A stretch of 64,000 bases of DNA. It comes from Candidatus Hydrogenedens sp. (GTDB lineage Bacteria; Hydrogenedentota; Hydrogenedentia; Hydrogenedentales; JAEUWI01). The position numbers were made by a program, and so were the translations under genes. The notes below the pieces were generated by a model. That model was given only the letters and a program-made list of their open reading frames with translations, was not told the origin of the DNA and did not search any database. The stretch covers positions 62,001-126,000 of the forward strand of contig WGMK01000018.1 in NCBI GenBank assembly GCA_016125095.1, written 5' to 3'. Positions within the stretch are counted from its first letter, which is position 1; the number at the start of each line of letters is the position of its first letter. Positions 51,790 through 62,115 of the stretch are shown here, one piece after another.

Positions 51790-54700
51790 TTAATAGTCCT
51801 TTTTCCAGAAGATCCCCGCGCCGCCTTCGGCGTTGGCGCCGGTCTTGCCCTCGAGCGACCAATTCGGCGCAAAGAGCCATTCGAGCGATACCGCCGTGCT
51901 CTTCGTGCCTGCGCCCTGCTCGAACTCGAGATACAAGTCGTCGCCCAGGCTCTTGCCCGCCGTCACCGTGGTATCGGCGATGCCCGCGCCGGACTGCAGG
52001 CTGATACGGTCCAGCATCGCGGGGGCCTTCGTGCCGCTGCCGCCCAACAGCCCAAGGCCCGACACGCGGCTGCTGAACAAGGGGGCATAGCGCGCCAGCT
52101 GCAGCGCCTGAAAGGGCGTCACTTCCGAGAGGCTGCTGCCGAAGAGCACCTGAGAAAGTACCTCGTCCTGCGGCAGCGGCGGGTCGGACTCGAGCGTAAT
52201 GTTCAGGCTTTCCAGTTCGCCCTCGAGGCGCACGCGCGCCGTGATCTCTTTTGTCTGCGAGACCGCCAGAATATTGAGCGCGGGGGAGGGCGGGCTCTGC
52301 CCGCTGAACGAGATCGTGCTCTCGCCCAAATCGAAGTCGCGCCCGAGGAACATCAGGTTGCCGTTTCGCACCCGCAGCGTGCCGCGCAGCGCCGGCTCCT
52401 GCGCCGTGCCGGTCACCACCAAATCGCCGGCCCATTCCGATTCCAAGCCGGGACCGTTCACCCAGATGCGGCCGGGGATGTTGCACCGCACGTCGAGCGC
52501 GACCGGATACGCCGGCGGCGTTTCTTCCGCTTCCTTGCTCGCGCTTTCTTCGCCCGCCATGCGGAAGTCGACCGTGGTTATCTGTTGCGCCGGCAGCCGT
52601 TCGGGCAGGTTGATGGTCGCCGGGCCCGCCTGCACGTCGCCCTCCACCTTCGCACCCGTGCTGTCGCCTCGCACGGCGATGGTGCCGCCCGCCCGCGCGC
52701 TCACATCGTCGCGATGGGCCAGCCGCATGTTGCTCAGCGTCGCGTCCACCTGAAACGGCATCGCCTCCTCGAGCGCAAACGCGCCGGTCGCCTCAATCGA
52801 GCCGCCCGTGCCGTCTACCGCCTCGAACTTCGCCAGCCGGAAATCGTTGCCGTCCGCTTCGAGCCGCACGGTAAGCTTATCCAGTATCGTTCCGGTCGTG
52901 TGGTTCTCGTAATAGCCCTCGGTGATATCGACGCCGCCGTTCAACACCGGCGCGCCCACGGTCCCGCCGATGCCGACGTCGGCCTTCAGCGCGCCCTGCA
53001 GGTCGTGTCCCTCGATACCGAGCAGTTCCGGCACCGACGCCAGTTGACCGTCCCCCGTAATGCGCCCATCAAGCGCGCCGGATGCCGGAGCGTCGAACGT
53101 CCACGGCGACAGGCTGAGCGAGGCCGGGGCCGCGATACCGCAATTCAACTGCAACGCATCGGGGATGCCCGCCTCCAGCGTCGCGCTCGCGCGTCCGCCG
53201 CCCAGTTTCGCTTCGAGGTTCGCGTCGATACCGCGCGTGTCGCCGTCCTCATCGGGTATCCTCAGGCCTACGATCGCCAGCGTCGCGGTCGCCTCGGGCG
53301 CGTCCACCGGGCCGGTGATTTCCGCCGCGCCCGATGCCGAGCCCAGGTAAGGTTGTTGCCCGGCCAGCGCCGCCAAGGCCAGCGGCAGGTCGCTCCACGA
53401 CGCCCGCGCGTTCACTTGCTTGCCGTCCATCGCGCCCTCGAGCGTGAAGGTGCCCCCTGCGACTTCGAGACGCAGCGGCGTCAGCGTGTAGCTGCCGTCC
53501 TCCACACGCGCCGATGCGGCGCCCGCCAGCGTGATCTCCTGCGTATCCAGTTTCGCCGCGAGCGTGTCCAGATCCACATGCTGGGGCTCCGCGCCCGCCT
53601 CGCCCGTCGCCGCTATCGAAAACGGCAACGCCTGCTGATACACACCTTCGGTCTGCACGTCGAAGCGCATCGCCGATGCGGGGCCGTCGGCCTTCAGCGC
53701 GAGTGAGGCGATTTCCAGGTCCGAGGCGCGCAGGTCCGTCGCCGTGATATCGATTTTTCCCGCAGGCGTGTCGAACAGGGACTCCAACGCGGCACTGCCC
53801 TGGGCGCTCGCGACCGATACGCCCGGCACGACCAAATCCGACGCGCTGAACGTGGCATCGAGCGCTTCGCCGCTGTCCGCCAGCCGCGCGTCGATGGCCG
53901 CCGCGCCTTCCAAGGGTAGCTCTAACCATGTCCGCAACGCCGCCAGCGCCGGCAGATCGGCCTTCAGCCGTCCCGACCCGCGCTGGGTATCCAGATTCCA
54001 CGTGCCGGACCCCGTCGCCTGATTCTTTCCCGCGTCGAGTTTCAATTCCGAGACCGTGATCACCGAGGCCGCGCGGCTTATTGCCACCGCAGCGTTCAGC
54101 GTCGCGCCATCGCGCTCCATCGAGGCGGAGGCGCTGGCCTGTACGTCGCCCGTCACTTGCTGCGCGTCGAACGCCACGCGCGCGGCATCGGCGCGTACGG
54201 GATCCGCCACAAGTCCTTCGGCCTCCACGGTGCCCTTCGCGCTGAGATCGCTCAGCGTGCCGGAGACTTCCGCCGCCAGCGTGGTCTTGCCCGACAGCGG
54301 ACGTCCCGCGATCGCCTGCAATGCGGCCAGATCGCCGACGGTCGCGTTCAGCTTTGCGGCCAGATTCTCGTCCTCGAGCCCATATCGTCCGGAGCCCTGC
54401 GCGTCGATGCTGCCCCCGCTCAGCAACAGGTCATCCAACTGCACAACGGTGCCGTCATAAGCGCCGCGCGCGGAAAAGGTCACGCCTTCGCCGAGTGCAT
54501 CGCCCGTGCCTTCAGGCAGTCCCGAGAGCTCGCTCGCTTTGCCCTGCGCCGTGGCGTTCAGTGTGCCGTCCGTCTCGCCGGATATAACCGTTGCGCTTAA
54601 CTCGAGCGCGCCGCCGTAAGGATAGCCGAGTGGTGCGGCATAGGCCGCCAGATCGGCGACGTTGATTGAGGCTTCGAAATCGGCGCGGCGCGAGGTCAGG

Positions 54701-56499
54701 TCGATGACGCCCGAGGCGTTCGCCGTCAGGTTGCCATCGTCTGCATTCAGGTGCGCCACTTCGAGGCGCTTCAGGTCTTCGAGCGTCAGCGACGTGTCCA
54801 CTTTCAAATCGCGCGCAAGTCCCGGCTGCAGTTCGAGCCCGGGCAGCGCCGCCGTCATCGTCACGGCCAGCGACTTCGCGAGGTCGTCTTGGATCGGCCC
54901 GGCCGTAATCGTCGCGTCGATATCCGCCTTGGGCGCGCGCAGGGTATCCATCTGCAGTCCGTCGCCCTGCACCTTCGCCGTGATAGTCGTCTTCGTTCCA
55001 TCGCCCTGCACCGACGCATCCAGTTGGATGCCGCCCGCGAGCGGCTGTCCCGCCAGCGCGCTGAAGGCGTCCAAATCCTCCGCGCCTGCGGCCAGCGTCA
55101 AATCGGCCAGCCCCTTCGCGTAGTCCAGCGTACCGCTCGCTGTAACCCGCGCCGACGCCAGGTCGGCGTTCAGCTTCGAGATACTTACCGCGCCACCCGC
55201 CACGGCAATATCGAACGAGGCATCCGCGCCGTCCTGCAGCAACGCAGCAATCTCCGCCGGTAGCAGATCGCCCGCAGGCAGCAACTTGGACTCGCCCGCT
55301 GCGGTCATCGTATCGGCAAGCGCCAGCGTCGTCTGGCCCTGCAGCCAAGCCTCGCCGTTCAGCTTGGCGCCCAGCGTGATTGTCAGCGCGTCCAGTGTGC
55401 CGCTGATCTCGGCTGTAGTCTCCAATGCCAGCATTTGCTCGGCGGGACGTTCCGCGCTGAACCGATATAGGTCTTCATAGTAGGCCTCGACCGTAAGGTC
55501 GGCTTTCATCGGGCTCGACGCCACCTCGCCCTTCGCCTCGACGCGCAACAGATCCGATTGCACCCGGGCCAATGCGATCGTCGCATTCCCGGCTTCGTCC
55601 ACCGACGCGTCGACGGTCAGGCTTAAGGCATCGCCCAGATTCCCGCGCGCCGCTTCGGGCATCAGCATCTCGGGCAGATTCACGGTCCCGTTGAGGTTCG
55701 TCTTCATGGGCGCATCGAGCCCGAGCATGCCGTTCAACTCCGCCAGCGGACTGCCGTTCAGTGTGGATTCGAACGACACCTTCGCCGCTTCGCGCGGTCC
55801 CGCCAGCGCGAGCTTCACCGCGAGCGGACCTTCCAAGCCCAGCAGCTTCGGCAGCACGGCGCCGTCGGTCAGATCGATATCCGCATCAATTTCTTTGCCC
55901 GCCCAGCCCGCATTAATCGAGGCCTCGATAGCCGCCCCATCCTGCCCCTCCAGCGTCATCCGGATGGGCGGCGACTGGCCGGTGTCGTAGGCGCCCGCGA
56001 CCTTGATGGCTGTGGTCTCCGGCAGCAGTGCATCGGATATCACCACGCGCTCGATATCGATGGCATCCACCGACAGCCACGCGGGCAGCGGCGGCAGTTC
56101 GGGCAGGGCTATCACGGTCTCGACCGGTTCCGCGCTCGGCGGGTATGCGGGCGAACGCGCCACGTTGACGGACGCCGCGGCGAGTTCCTGCACGCGCACC
56201 CGGCCGCCCAGCAGCGCCCCGGCCGAAAGCGACAGGCGCGCCTCTTGGATGTCCAGCCAGGCGCCCTCGGGATCGGTAATCGCAATTGAGTCGGCATGCA
56301 GGTTAAACGGCACAAAGCCGCCCAGCCCGCGCACCTGCACCATCCCGCCCGAACGCGCCTCGAGCTGCTGCTCCACCATCCGCAGTACGGGCCCCGTCTG
56401 CAGCACGCCGAACAACAAGACCAACAGCACCAGCAGCCCGGCCAGCGCATACAGCAGCCAGCGGTACCGCAGCCGTTTCTTCGGGGCCTCGCCGCTCAT
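51790..56499 (-). CDS. tamB: Translocation and assembly module protein TamB (AsmA-like)
   Basis: A 1569-residue protein with one N-terminal inner-membrane helix (about 12-34, RYRWLLYALAGLLVLLVLL), then a very long repetitive beta-rich region of the AsmA/TamB type, and a C-terminal DUF490 domain with LRGTLRVRNGNLMFLGRDF, QTKEITARVRLEGELESLN and LPQDEVLSQVLFGSSLSEV. TamB bridges inner and outer membranes and with TamA takes part in phospholipid transport or barrel insertion. The start shares one base with the stop of the TamA-like gene (TGATG), so the two are coupled. Confidence 0.93.
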   Translation of the reverse strand: MSGEAPKKRLRYRWLLYALAGLLVLLVLLFGVLQTGPVLRMVEQQLEARSGGMVQVRGLGGFVPFNLHADSIAITDPEGAWLDIQEARLSLSAGALLGGRVRVQELAAASVNVARSPAYPPSAEPVETVIALPELPPLPAWLSVDAIDIERVVISDALLPETTAIKVAGAYDTGQSPPIRMTLEGQDGAAIEASINAGWAGKEIDADIDLTDGAVLPKLLGLEGPLAVKLALAGPREAAKVSFESTLNGSPLAELNGMLGLDAPMKTNLNGTVNLPEMLMPEAARGNLGDALSLTVDASVDEAGNATIALARVQSDLLRVEAKGEVASSPMKADLTVEAYYEDLYRFSAERPAEQMLALETTAEISGTLDALTITLGAKLNGEAWLQGQTTLALADTMTAAGESKLLPAGDLLPAEIAALLQDGADASFDIAVAGGAVSISKLNADLASARVTASGTLDYAKGLADLTLAAGAEDLDAFSALAGQPLAGGIQLDASVQGDGTKTTITAKVQGDGLQMDTLRAPKADIDATITAGPIQDDLAKSLAVTMTAALPGLELQPGLARDLKVDTSLTLEDLKRLEVAHLNADDGNLTANASGVIDLTSRRADFEASINVADLAAYAAPLGYPYGGALELSATVISGETDGTLNATAQGKASELSGLPEGTGDALGEGVTFSARGAYDGTVVQLDDLLLSGGSIDAQGSGRYGLEDENLAAKLNATVGDLAALQAIAGRPLSGKTTLAAEVSGTLSDLSAKGTVEAEGLVADPVRADAARVAFDAQQVTGDVQASASASMERDGATLNAAVAISRAASVITVSELKLDAGKNQATGSGTWNLDTQRGSGRLKADLPALAALRTWLELPLEGAAAIDARLADSGEALDATFSASDLVVPGVSVASAQGSAALESLFDTPAGKIDITATDLRASDLEIASLALKADGPASAMRFDVQTEGVYQQALPFSIAATGEAGAEPQHVDLDTLAAKLDTQEITLAGAASARVEDGSYTLTPLRLEVAGGTFTLEGAMDGKQVNARASWSDLPLALAALAGQQPYLGSASGAAEITGPVDAPEATATLAIVGLRIPDEDGDTRGIDANLEAKLGGGRASATLEAGIPDALQLNCGIAAPASLSLSPWTFDAPASGALDGRITGDGQLASVPELLGIEGHDLQGALKADVGIGGTVGAPVLNGGVDITEGYYENHTTGTILDKLTVRLEADGNDFRLAKFEAVDGTGGSIEATGAFALEEAMPFQVDATLSNMRLAHRDDVSARAGGTIAVRGDSTGAKVEGDVQAGPATINLPERLPAQQITTVDFRMAGEESASKEAEETPPAYPVALDVRCNIPGRIWVNGPGLESEWAGDLVVTGTAQEPALRGTLRVRNGNLMFLGRDFDLGESTISFSGQSPPSPALNILAVSQTKEITARVRLEGELESLNITLESDPPLPQDEVLSQVLFGSSLSEVTPFQALQLARYAPLFSSRVSGLGLLGGSGTKAPAMLDRISLQSGAGIADTTVTAGKSLGDDLYLEFEQGAGTKSTAVSLEWLFAPNWSLEGKTGANAEGGAGIFWKKDY

Positions 56500-58313
56500 C
56501 AGAAGGCCTGCCCGATGCTGAGATATATCTGATACGAATCGTCCAGGCCGTCGCGCTTGTCCAGCGGCACGGCCAGGTCGAAACGCAGCGGACCCAGCGG
56601 CGTGAAGTACCGCAGCCCCACGCCCGCGCCGAACTTGAGCGGCTCGCTGAAGTCCGGATACGAAGACTCGAACGCGCTGCCGCCGTCGATAAACGCCACC
56701 AGCCCGATGCTGTCCGTCACGCGTTTGCGGATTTCAATCGACATTTCCGCCAGCGAACGCCCGCCCAGCGGATCGTTATCGGCCAAGGGGCTCACCGTCT
56801 GGAAGGGATACCCGCGGATGGAGCCGCCCCCGCCGCCGTAGAACCGGATATCCGCCGGCACGCCATCGCGCGATTCGCCCGCGAGCAACCCCAGCTTCAG
56901 CCGTGTGGCCAGCACCCAGTTGTCCAGTACCGAGCCGTCCTTCGCTTCCCAGTCGCCGAAGCCCAGGTAGTGCGTCGCCTCCACATGCGCCTTCACAAAC
57001 TTGCTCGTGCCCGCATAGGGCTCAATTCGCGCGTTCACCCGGAATCCCGAGGTCGGGTTCAGCAGATCGTTCGAATGGTCCAGCGCGGCTTCCAGCCGGA
57101 GATACGCCAGGAAATGCGAGTCCTTCTCGCGGCGCTGTTCCACCTCGCTGAGCAGCAGACCCGCGCCCGCGCCCACCGTCAGCCGGTCCGTCACCTTCCG
57201 CTCGATCATCGCCAGCGCATTCACGCGGTCGCTGTCGTACGCGTCGCGCTCTTCCTGCGCCACCTCAAAGGTCGCCACCAGGTTCTGGTCGTACCGGCGG
57301 AAGTGGTCGACGCCGTAGCGCAATTCCAGCTTGCGCAGCTCCGTGCCGAGCGAGGCATTCACCGAAAGCCGGTGCCCCATGCCCGCAATGTTGCGGTGCT
57401 GCCATTCCACCTGCGCGCCCGGGCCGGTGTCCGTCTTGTACTCGAGCCCCAGCCCCACCGTGCGGTGGTGCCGCTCCGTCACATCCGCCAGCAGCGGTAC
57501 TGCGCCGTCCGCAGTCGTCCCGGGATTCACAGTCGCCGTCGAAAAGAGTCCGGTCTCGTACAGCCGCCGGCGGTAAGTGGTCACCTCGCGCTCGTCGTAC
57601 CACGCGTCCGCTTCCCACGGCACCAGCCGCTCCGCCACCACCGGCTTCACCTTGTCCAAGCCGGAAAGCTGCAACTGGCCGTACCGCGCCCGCGTACCCG
57701 CATCCACGGTATAGGCCACCGTCACCGTTTCGGAATCGGGATGTACCACGACATCGCGCTTCACCACGCGCGGCGAGGGATACCCATGTTCGCGCAGCCG
57801 GCGCAGCAGCTTGCCGTCCGCGCCCGCGATCGTCTCCGCCAGCGCCACCTCGCCCGCTTGCAGGCCGAGGTCCCGCGCTTCGGGCATTACCCCTTCGGGC
57901 AGGCCTTCGGACTCCGTGGCGCTGATCGACGTGTCGCCGAAGCGGTACTGCGGCCCCGGCACGGCCTCGAAGGTTACCTTGAGAGGCGCGGCTTCCCGGT
58001 CCAGATTAATATCGACCGTCGCGCCGTAATAGGCCTGGGACTGGAACACCTCTAGAAACCGCGCCTGATCGCGCTCGGCGCGGCGTCGCAGGTGCAACAC
58101 ACTGGCAGGCGGCTCGGCATCCGGCGCCAGCGTGTCCGACACCGAGGTCAGCAGCTGCATCAGGGCGGGGTCGTCCACGCCGGAGATGGCCGCGGCATAC
58201 GTGACCGGTTCCGCGTACGCGGCCGGACCATGCAGCAACACCGCAGCCCCAAGGCCGACGGCCAGCATGGCGGCGTGCCGCCGCGCCCGGGCGGGTAATT
58301 CCAGGATTCGCAC
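56499..58313 (-). CDS. tamA: TamA/BamA-family outer-membrane protein (Omp85)
   Basis: A 604-residue exported protein. The signal peptide ends near residue 34. Three POTRA-like units lie at about 35-285 (for example LRRLREHGYPSPRVVKRDV, RYGQLQLSGLDKVKPVV and TYRRRLYETGLFSTATVNPG). The barrel takes up 290-604 and shows the Omp85 lid-lock motif as GSIRGYPFQ and a final Phe (SIGQAF). It is encoded just before tamB, as is normal for tamAB. Start is GTG; an ATG 15 codons later is an alternative. The hydrophobic core of the signal begins after several Arg residues, which fits the GTG. Confidence 0.92.
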   Translation of the reverse strand: MRILELPARARRHAAMLAVGLGAAVLLHGPAAYAEPVTYAAAISGVDDPALMQLLTSVSDTLAPDAEPPASVLHLRRRAERDQARFLEVFQSQAYYGATVDINLDREAAPLKVTFEAVPGPQYRFGDTSISATESEGLPEGVMPEARDLGLQAGEVALAETIAGADGKLLRRLREHGYPSPRVVKRDVVVHPDSETVTVAYTVDAGTRARYGQLQLSGLDKVKPVVAERLVPWEADAWYDEREVTTYRRRLYETGLFSTATVNPGTTADGAVPLLADVTERHHRTVGLGLEYKTDTGPGAQVEWQHRNIAGMGHRLSVNASLGTELRKLELRYGVDHFRRYDQNLVATFEVAQEERDAYDSDRVNALAMIERKVTDRLTVGAGAGLLLSEVEQRREKDSHFLAYLRLEAALDHSNDLLNPTSGFRVNARIEPYAGTSKFVKAHVEATHYLGFGDWEAKDGSVLDNWVLATRLKLGLLAGESRDGVPADIRFYGGGGGSIRGYPFQTVSPLADNDPLGGRSLAEMSIEIRKRVTDSIGLVAFIDGGSAFESSYPDFSEPLKFGAGVGLRYFTPLGPLRFDLAVPLDKRDGLDDSYQIYLSIGQAF

Positions 58314-58491
58314 GGGATTCTAGACCTGCTGTTTCGATTCGATTTCACCGGCACCGCCACCGAAGTGAACACGGTGCCGCGTCCGTTCCCTCTTGCGCCA
58401 GGGAATCTAAACCATACACGACCCCAGGGGGAAAGGGCCACTTTGGGGCGATTTTCCGCAGCCGCCGCGATTCTGTTAGGATGAAACCCGC

Positions 58492-59835
58492 ATGAGTGAA
58501 AACAATAATTATGTAAATTCTGTTTCGAATTGGCTGCGCGACGGCATCTGGCGGCTGCGGCTGGCGGACCTGCCCTGGTATCAGGCCGCGCCCGTCCGCT
58601 GGCTGCGTATCGTGCTGCTGAGCCTGCGCGGCTTCTCCGAAGACCACGCCTCCATCCGCGCCTCGGCCCTCACCTATTACTCCGTGCTCGCCGTCGTGCC
58701 GCTCGCCGCGCTCGCCTTCGGCATCGCCAAGGGCTTCGGCGTCGAAGCCATGCTGCAGGACCTCCTACGTGAGCGGCTCGCCGGCCAGGAAGAAATCGCC
58801 AGCCGCATCATCGAGTTTTCGCAGAACCAGCTGCAGCAGACCAAGGGCGGCATCGTCGCGGGCGCCGGTATCATGCTGCTCTTCTGGACCGCCACGCGCG
58901 TGCTGGCAAACATCGAAGTGTCGTTCAACGCGGTGTGGAACACCAAGCACAGCCGCGGCTTCTTCCGGAAAATCGGCGACTACCTGGCCATGCTCATCCT
59001 CGCCCCGCTCTTTCTCATCGCGGCCAGCAGCATGACCGTCTTCCTCCTGAATTCGCTCGATGCCTTCGCCGGGCAATTCGCGCTCTGGGGCATTTCGCAA
59101 TCCGCCGCGGCGCTGGTGGCCCGGCTGCTGCCCGCCACCCTGCTCTGGCTGTTCTTCAGCGCGATGTACCTCTTCATGCCCAACCGGCGGGTGCCCGTCG
59201 TCTCGGCCGTCGTCGGGGGCATCGCCGCCGGCACGCTCTACCAGATTGTCCAGGCCATCTACATCCACTTCCAGATCGGCGTATCGGCCTACGGCGCCAT
59301 CTACGGCAGCTTCGCCGCGCTGCCGCTCTTCCTCATCTGGCTCCAACTGAGCTGGACCATCGTGCTCTACGGCGCCGAACTGGCCAACGCCCACGAGCAC
59401 GCCTCGGAATACGAGACCGTGCCCGGCCACGATACCATCGGCCCGGCGCTGCGCGAATATGCGGCGCTCGGCGTCATGCATCGCTGCGTGCAGGCCATCC
59501 GCCGCGGCGAATCTCCGCCCGATGTCGACGCCATCAGCCACGATACCAGGCTGCCGCGCCACCTCGCCGAGGCCGCTGTGCAGGATCTCCTCGCGCTCAA
59601 GCTGCTCGTCGCGGCCGGATACGGCGCGGACGAGGAAACGCCGGGCTACTTTCCCGCGCGCGACGCCGGCTCGCTGACCATCGCCGAAGTGCTGAACGCC
59701 CTGCGCGAATCGGGCGCGGCAGACATCCCCCGCACCGGCGCCGCCGCGTTGCAGCAATTGCGCGACAGCCGCCTCGCCCTCAATCAGGCGCTGGTCGATG
59801 CCCCGGAAAACCTCCGCTTCGCCGAGGTGGAGTAG
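58492..59835 (+). CDS. YihY/BrkB family inner-membrane protein
   Basis: A 447-residue protein with six or so helices. The family motif is SIRASALTYYSVLAVVPLAAL, preceded by RIVLLSLRGFSEDHA; FNAVWNTKHSRGFFRKIGDYL and GVSAYGAIYGSFAALPLFLIW are also typical. The last 150 residues are cytoplasmic and read like a winged-helix regulatory tail (RRGESPPDVDAISHDTRLPRHL). The family was once called ribonuclease BN by error; its function is unknown. It diverges from tamA with a gap of 178 bases. Confidence 0.9.
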   Translation: MSENNNYVNSVSNWLRDGIWRLRLADLPWYQAAPVRWLRIVLLSLRGFSEDHASIRASALTYYSVLAVVPLAALAFGIAKGFGVEAMLQDLLRERLAGQEEIASRIIEFSQNQLQQTKGGIVAGAGIMLLFWTATRVLANIEVSFNAVWNTKHSRGFFRKIGDYLAMLILAPLFLIAASSMTVFLLNSLDAFAGQFALWGISQSAAALVARLLPATLLWLFFSAMYLFMPNRRVPVVSAVVGGIAAGTLYQIVQAIYIHFQIGVSAYGAIYGSFAALPLFLIWLQLSWTIVLYGAELANAHEHASEYETVPGHDTIGPALREYAALGVMHRCVQAIRRGESPPDVDAISHDTRLPRHLAEAAVQDLLALKLLVAAGYGADEETPGYFPARDAGSLTIAEVLNALRESGAADIPRTGAAALQQLRDSRLALNQALVDAPENLRFAEVE

Positions 59836-59912
59836 GAATTAGGACTTGGGCGCAGGCGGCTGTGGCCGGTCTCCTCACCCTGTCCTCGCGAAAGCGGGGA
59901 GCGCCACCGGCT

Positions 59913-59973
59913 TGACCGCAGGTCTCCTCTTTCCCACGGTTCGCGCGCACCAGGATTGGAGACCTGCCGGTCA
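59913..59973. repeat. Long imperfect inverted repeat downstream of yihY
   Basis: TGACCGCAGGTCTCC (59913-59927) is mirrored by GGAGACCTGCCGGTCA (59958-59973) with one extra base and a 30-base spacer. A third GGTCTCC-like copy lies at about 59870. Another short hairpin (GGCGGGT with ACCCGCC, 59982-60001) overlaps the end of the next gene. The unit may be a repeat element or a terminator region. Confidence 0.4.
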
Positions 59974-59987
59974 GAAGAGTAGGCGGG

Positions 59988-60986
59988 TCAGGAAACCCGC
60001 CCACAGCAGGTTGTATGTTCGTCGATCCAATCCGCAATGGTCGTGGGCGCAAGCATCATTCCATGACCATCTACTTCAAGCCAAATATTACAGAAGGGTG
60101 TAAGTGTCTGCGGGGATAGCGTTATTATGTTTGGAGGAAGGACCGGAGTGCCGTCCGGTTTTATATAAGGCCAGAGTATTTCTCGGTTTCTCTTGAAGTT
60201 CATACCCTCTTCTCTGGCCCAATTTACGCTGAGCGATCGATCTGTGAGAAGCCACTTTTCTGAGGTCCGCTCCCTGAGGCTATATATCAGGACAAGTGCA
60301 TCGCCTTCCCGCGTTACGTAATACATACCGGGGAAGCGCTCCAGTCCCGGCCATGCTACTTGCAGGGCACCAGACGTATCTTCCCACAGCCACCCAACCT
60401 CATTCGGCAACTCGTCTCGTTCAAAATCCTCTCCCTTCAAATTATCCGGCAGCACCACGGTGTTCTCGGGGGGGAACTCAGGCCGCTCATCTCCATATGG
60501 CCACTCGCTCGGGAAGTGTGTTGGCATTATAGTGCTTTCGACTCCCTCCATGACTTGTATTGTCTTATTTTTATTTGCCGTTGCAATCATTAGCCACGGC
60601 TCTGGGAACCGGTTTTCGTAGAAGCCGAGCGTTTCATCTTCATGTGCGATAACATGAAGTATATCGTCGCGTCCATGGTCAAGACCTTCGGGTAGCGGTA
60701 TTAGGGCGCCGTCTTTTTGTACGAGCAATACGCCAAGTTCGTTTTGATAATACTTGGCAGACTCAATTGCGGCTTTGAGCAGCGATGCCTTTTCGTCGTC
60801 ATCCATCACATGGTTGTTGTGCGGTACCTGATACTCTATCGTTATGTTCTCCCGTTCCATTTCTGCTGGCGAGTTTTTCAAGCTGCAGCCTGTAATATTC
60901 GATAGACATCCCAGGAGGAGGACGAGCGTAACCATCGAGAAGTGTCCCGAAATCCGGAAATCTAGGGACGGACTACCGGTTTCCAT
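59988..60986 (-). CDS. Hypothetical AT-rich lipoprotein
   Basis: A 332-residue protein of unknown function. The N-terminus has a hydrophobic stretch and a lipobox-like SNITGC, so it is probably a lipoprotein. The mature part has no motif I recognise; it has many Trp and acidic residues and a Cys pair near the C-terminus (HTTCC). Base composition is AT-richer than adjacent genes. Start placed at the ATG at 60986 with GGAGG upstream; a longer frame up to 61061 adds 25 unlikely residues. The stop overlaps a hairpin. Confidence 0.65.
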   Translation of the reverse strand: METGSPSLDFRISGHFSMVTLVLLLGCLSNITGCSLKNSPAEMERENITIEYQVPHNNHVMDDDEKASLLKAAIESAKYYQNELGVLLVQKDGALIPLPEGLDHGRDDILHVIAHEDETLGFYENRFPEPWLMIATANKNKTIQVMEGVESTIMPTHFPSEWPYGDERPEFPPENTVVLPDNLKGEDFERDELPNEVGWLWEDTSGALQVAWPGLERFPGMYYVTREGDALVLIYSLRERTSEKWLLTDRSLSVNWAREEGMNFKRNREILWPYIKPDGTPVLPPNIITLSPQTLTPFCNIWLEVDGHGMMLAPTTIADWIDEHTTCCGRVS

Positions 60987-61272
60987 TTTCTCTTGGCCTC
61001 CCTCCGGGTTTGGGGCGGAGTCTCGAACACGTCCATACGGCGGATGCCCCGCTACCAGCACTATGCCTGCTCAACTCATCTGCCCACAATAACCGGACGC
61101 TGCGACACGGACAACCCGGAAACCTTTAGCCCTTCCATGGGCATCGGAACGCGTTTGTGAGGGACGCAGCCGCGCCGGGGGCGCGTCTTTTCCTCCCGCT
61201 TTCCCCGGCGCGGGCGCGTGGGCTATGCTTGGGGGCCGCCGGTGGGAAGCCGGCGCCACAGGGAGAAGATTC

Positions 61273-62112
61273 ATGAACAAGGCTTGTTATCCGCGGTTGA
61301 ACCGGCTGTTCGGGGCCTCCGGGAATTGTTTCGACGTCGCCATCGACCACGGCTTTTTCAACGAGGTCGGTTTCCTGCAGGGCATCGAGGACATGGAGTC
61401 CGCGATCCGCACGGTGGCCGAGGCCCAGCCCGACGCCATCCAGCTGTCGCCCGGCCAAGCCGACATCCTCCAGTCCATGCCGAATCCGCACAAGCCGGCG
61501 CTGGTCATGCGCACGGATATCGCGAACTGCTATCCGAAGAAGCTGCCGGACTACCTGTTCTCGCAGCTGGTGGAAGACGCGGTCGAGCAGGCGGTGCGGC
61601 TCGATGCCGCGTGCGTGGTGGTGAACCTGCTGCTGCTGCCGGGCGAGCCCGAGCTGTACCAGCAGTGCCTAGAGAACATCTGCGTGCTCAAGCCGGCCTG
61701 CGAGCAATACGGTATGCCGCTGATGATCGAGCCGCTGGTGATGCAGGCCAACGACATCGCGGGCGGCTACATGGTCGACGGCGACCTGAACAAGATCCTC
61801 CCGCTCGTGCGCCAGGCCGTGGAATGCGGCGCCGATATCATCAAGGCGGACCCCTGCGACAATGTCGAGGAGTACCACCGCGTCACCCAGATCGCGCGCG
61901 TGCCGGTGCTCGTGCGCGGCGGGGGCAAGGCCTCGGACGAAGAAATCCTGCAGCGCACCGAAATGCTGATGAAGCAGGGCGCGCGCGGCATCGTCTACGG
62001 CCGCAACGTCATCCAGCACGAGAAGCCCAAGGCGATGACCCAGGCGCTCATGGCCGTCGTGCACCATGGGGCCAGCGCCTCCGACGCGCACCAGATTCTC
62101 AAGGCGGGCTGA
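61273..62112 (+). CDS. DhnA/FbaB-type class I aldolase
   Basis: A 279-residue cytoplasmic enzyme. DVAIDHGFFNEVGF near residue 22 is the usual first Asp/His motif, and the Schiff-base Lys is in ADIIKADPCDNVEEY near residue 193. GGGKASDEEILQRTEMLMKQGARGIVYGRN is the phosphate-binding end of the barrel (shown in part: GARGIVYGRN). The fold fits class I fructose-1,6-bisphosphate aldolase or a related 2-deoxy- or 6-deoxy-sugar phosphate aldolase; substrate cannot be read. A site GGGAGAAG lies before the ATG. The next gene follows after three bases, so the two act in one operon. Confidence 0.82.
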   Translation: MNKACYPRLNRLFGASGNCFDVAIDHGFFNEVGFLQGIEDMESAIRTVAEAQPDAIQLSPGQADILQSMPNPHKPALVMRTDIANCYPKKLPDYLFSQLVEDAVEQAVRLDAACVVVNLLLLPGEPELYQQCLENICVLKPACEQYGMPLMIEPLVMQANDIAGGYMVDGDLNKILPLVRQAVECGADIIKADPCDNVEEYHRVTQIARVPVLVRGGGKASDEEILQRTEMLMKQGARGIVYGRNVIQHEKPKAMTQALMAVVHHGASASDAHQILKAG

Positions 62113-62115
62113 GGC

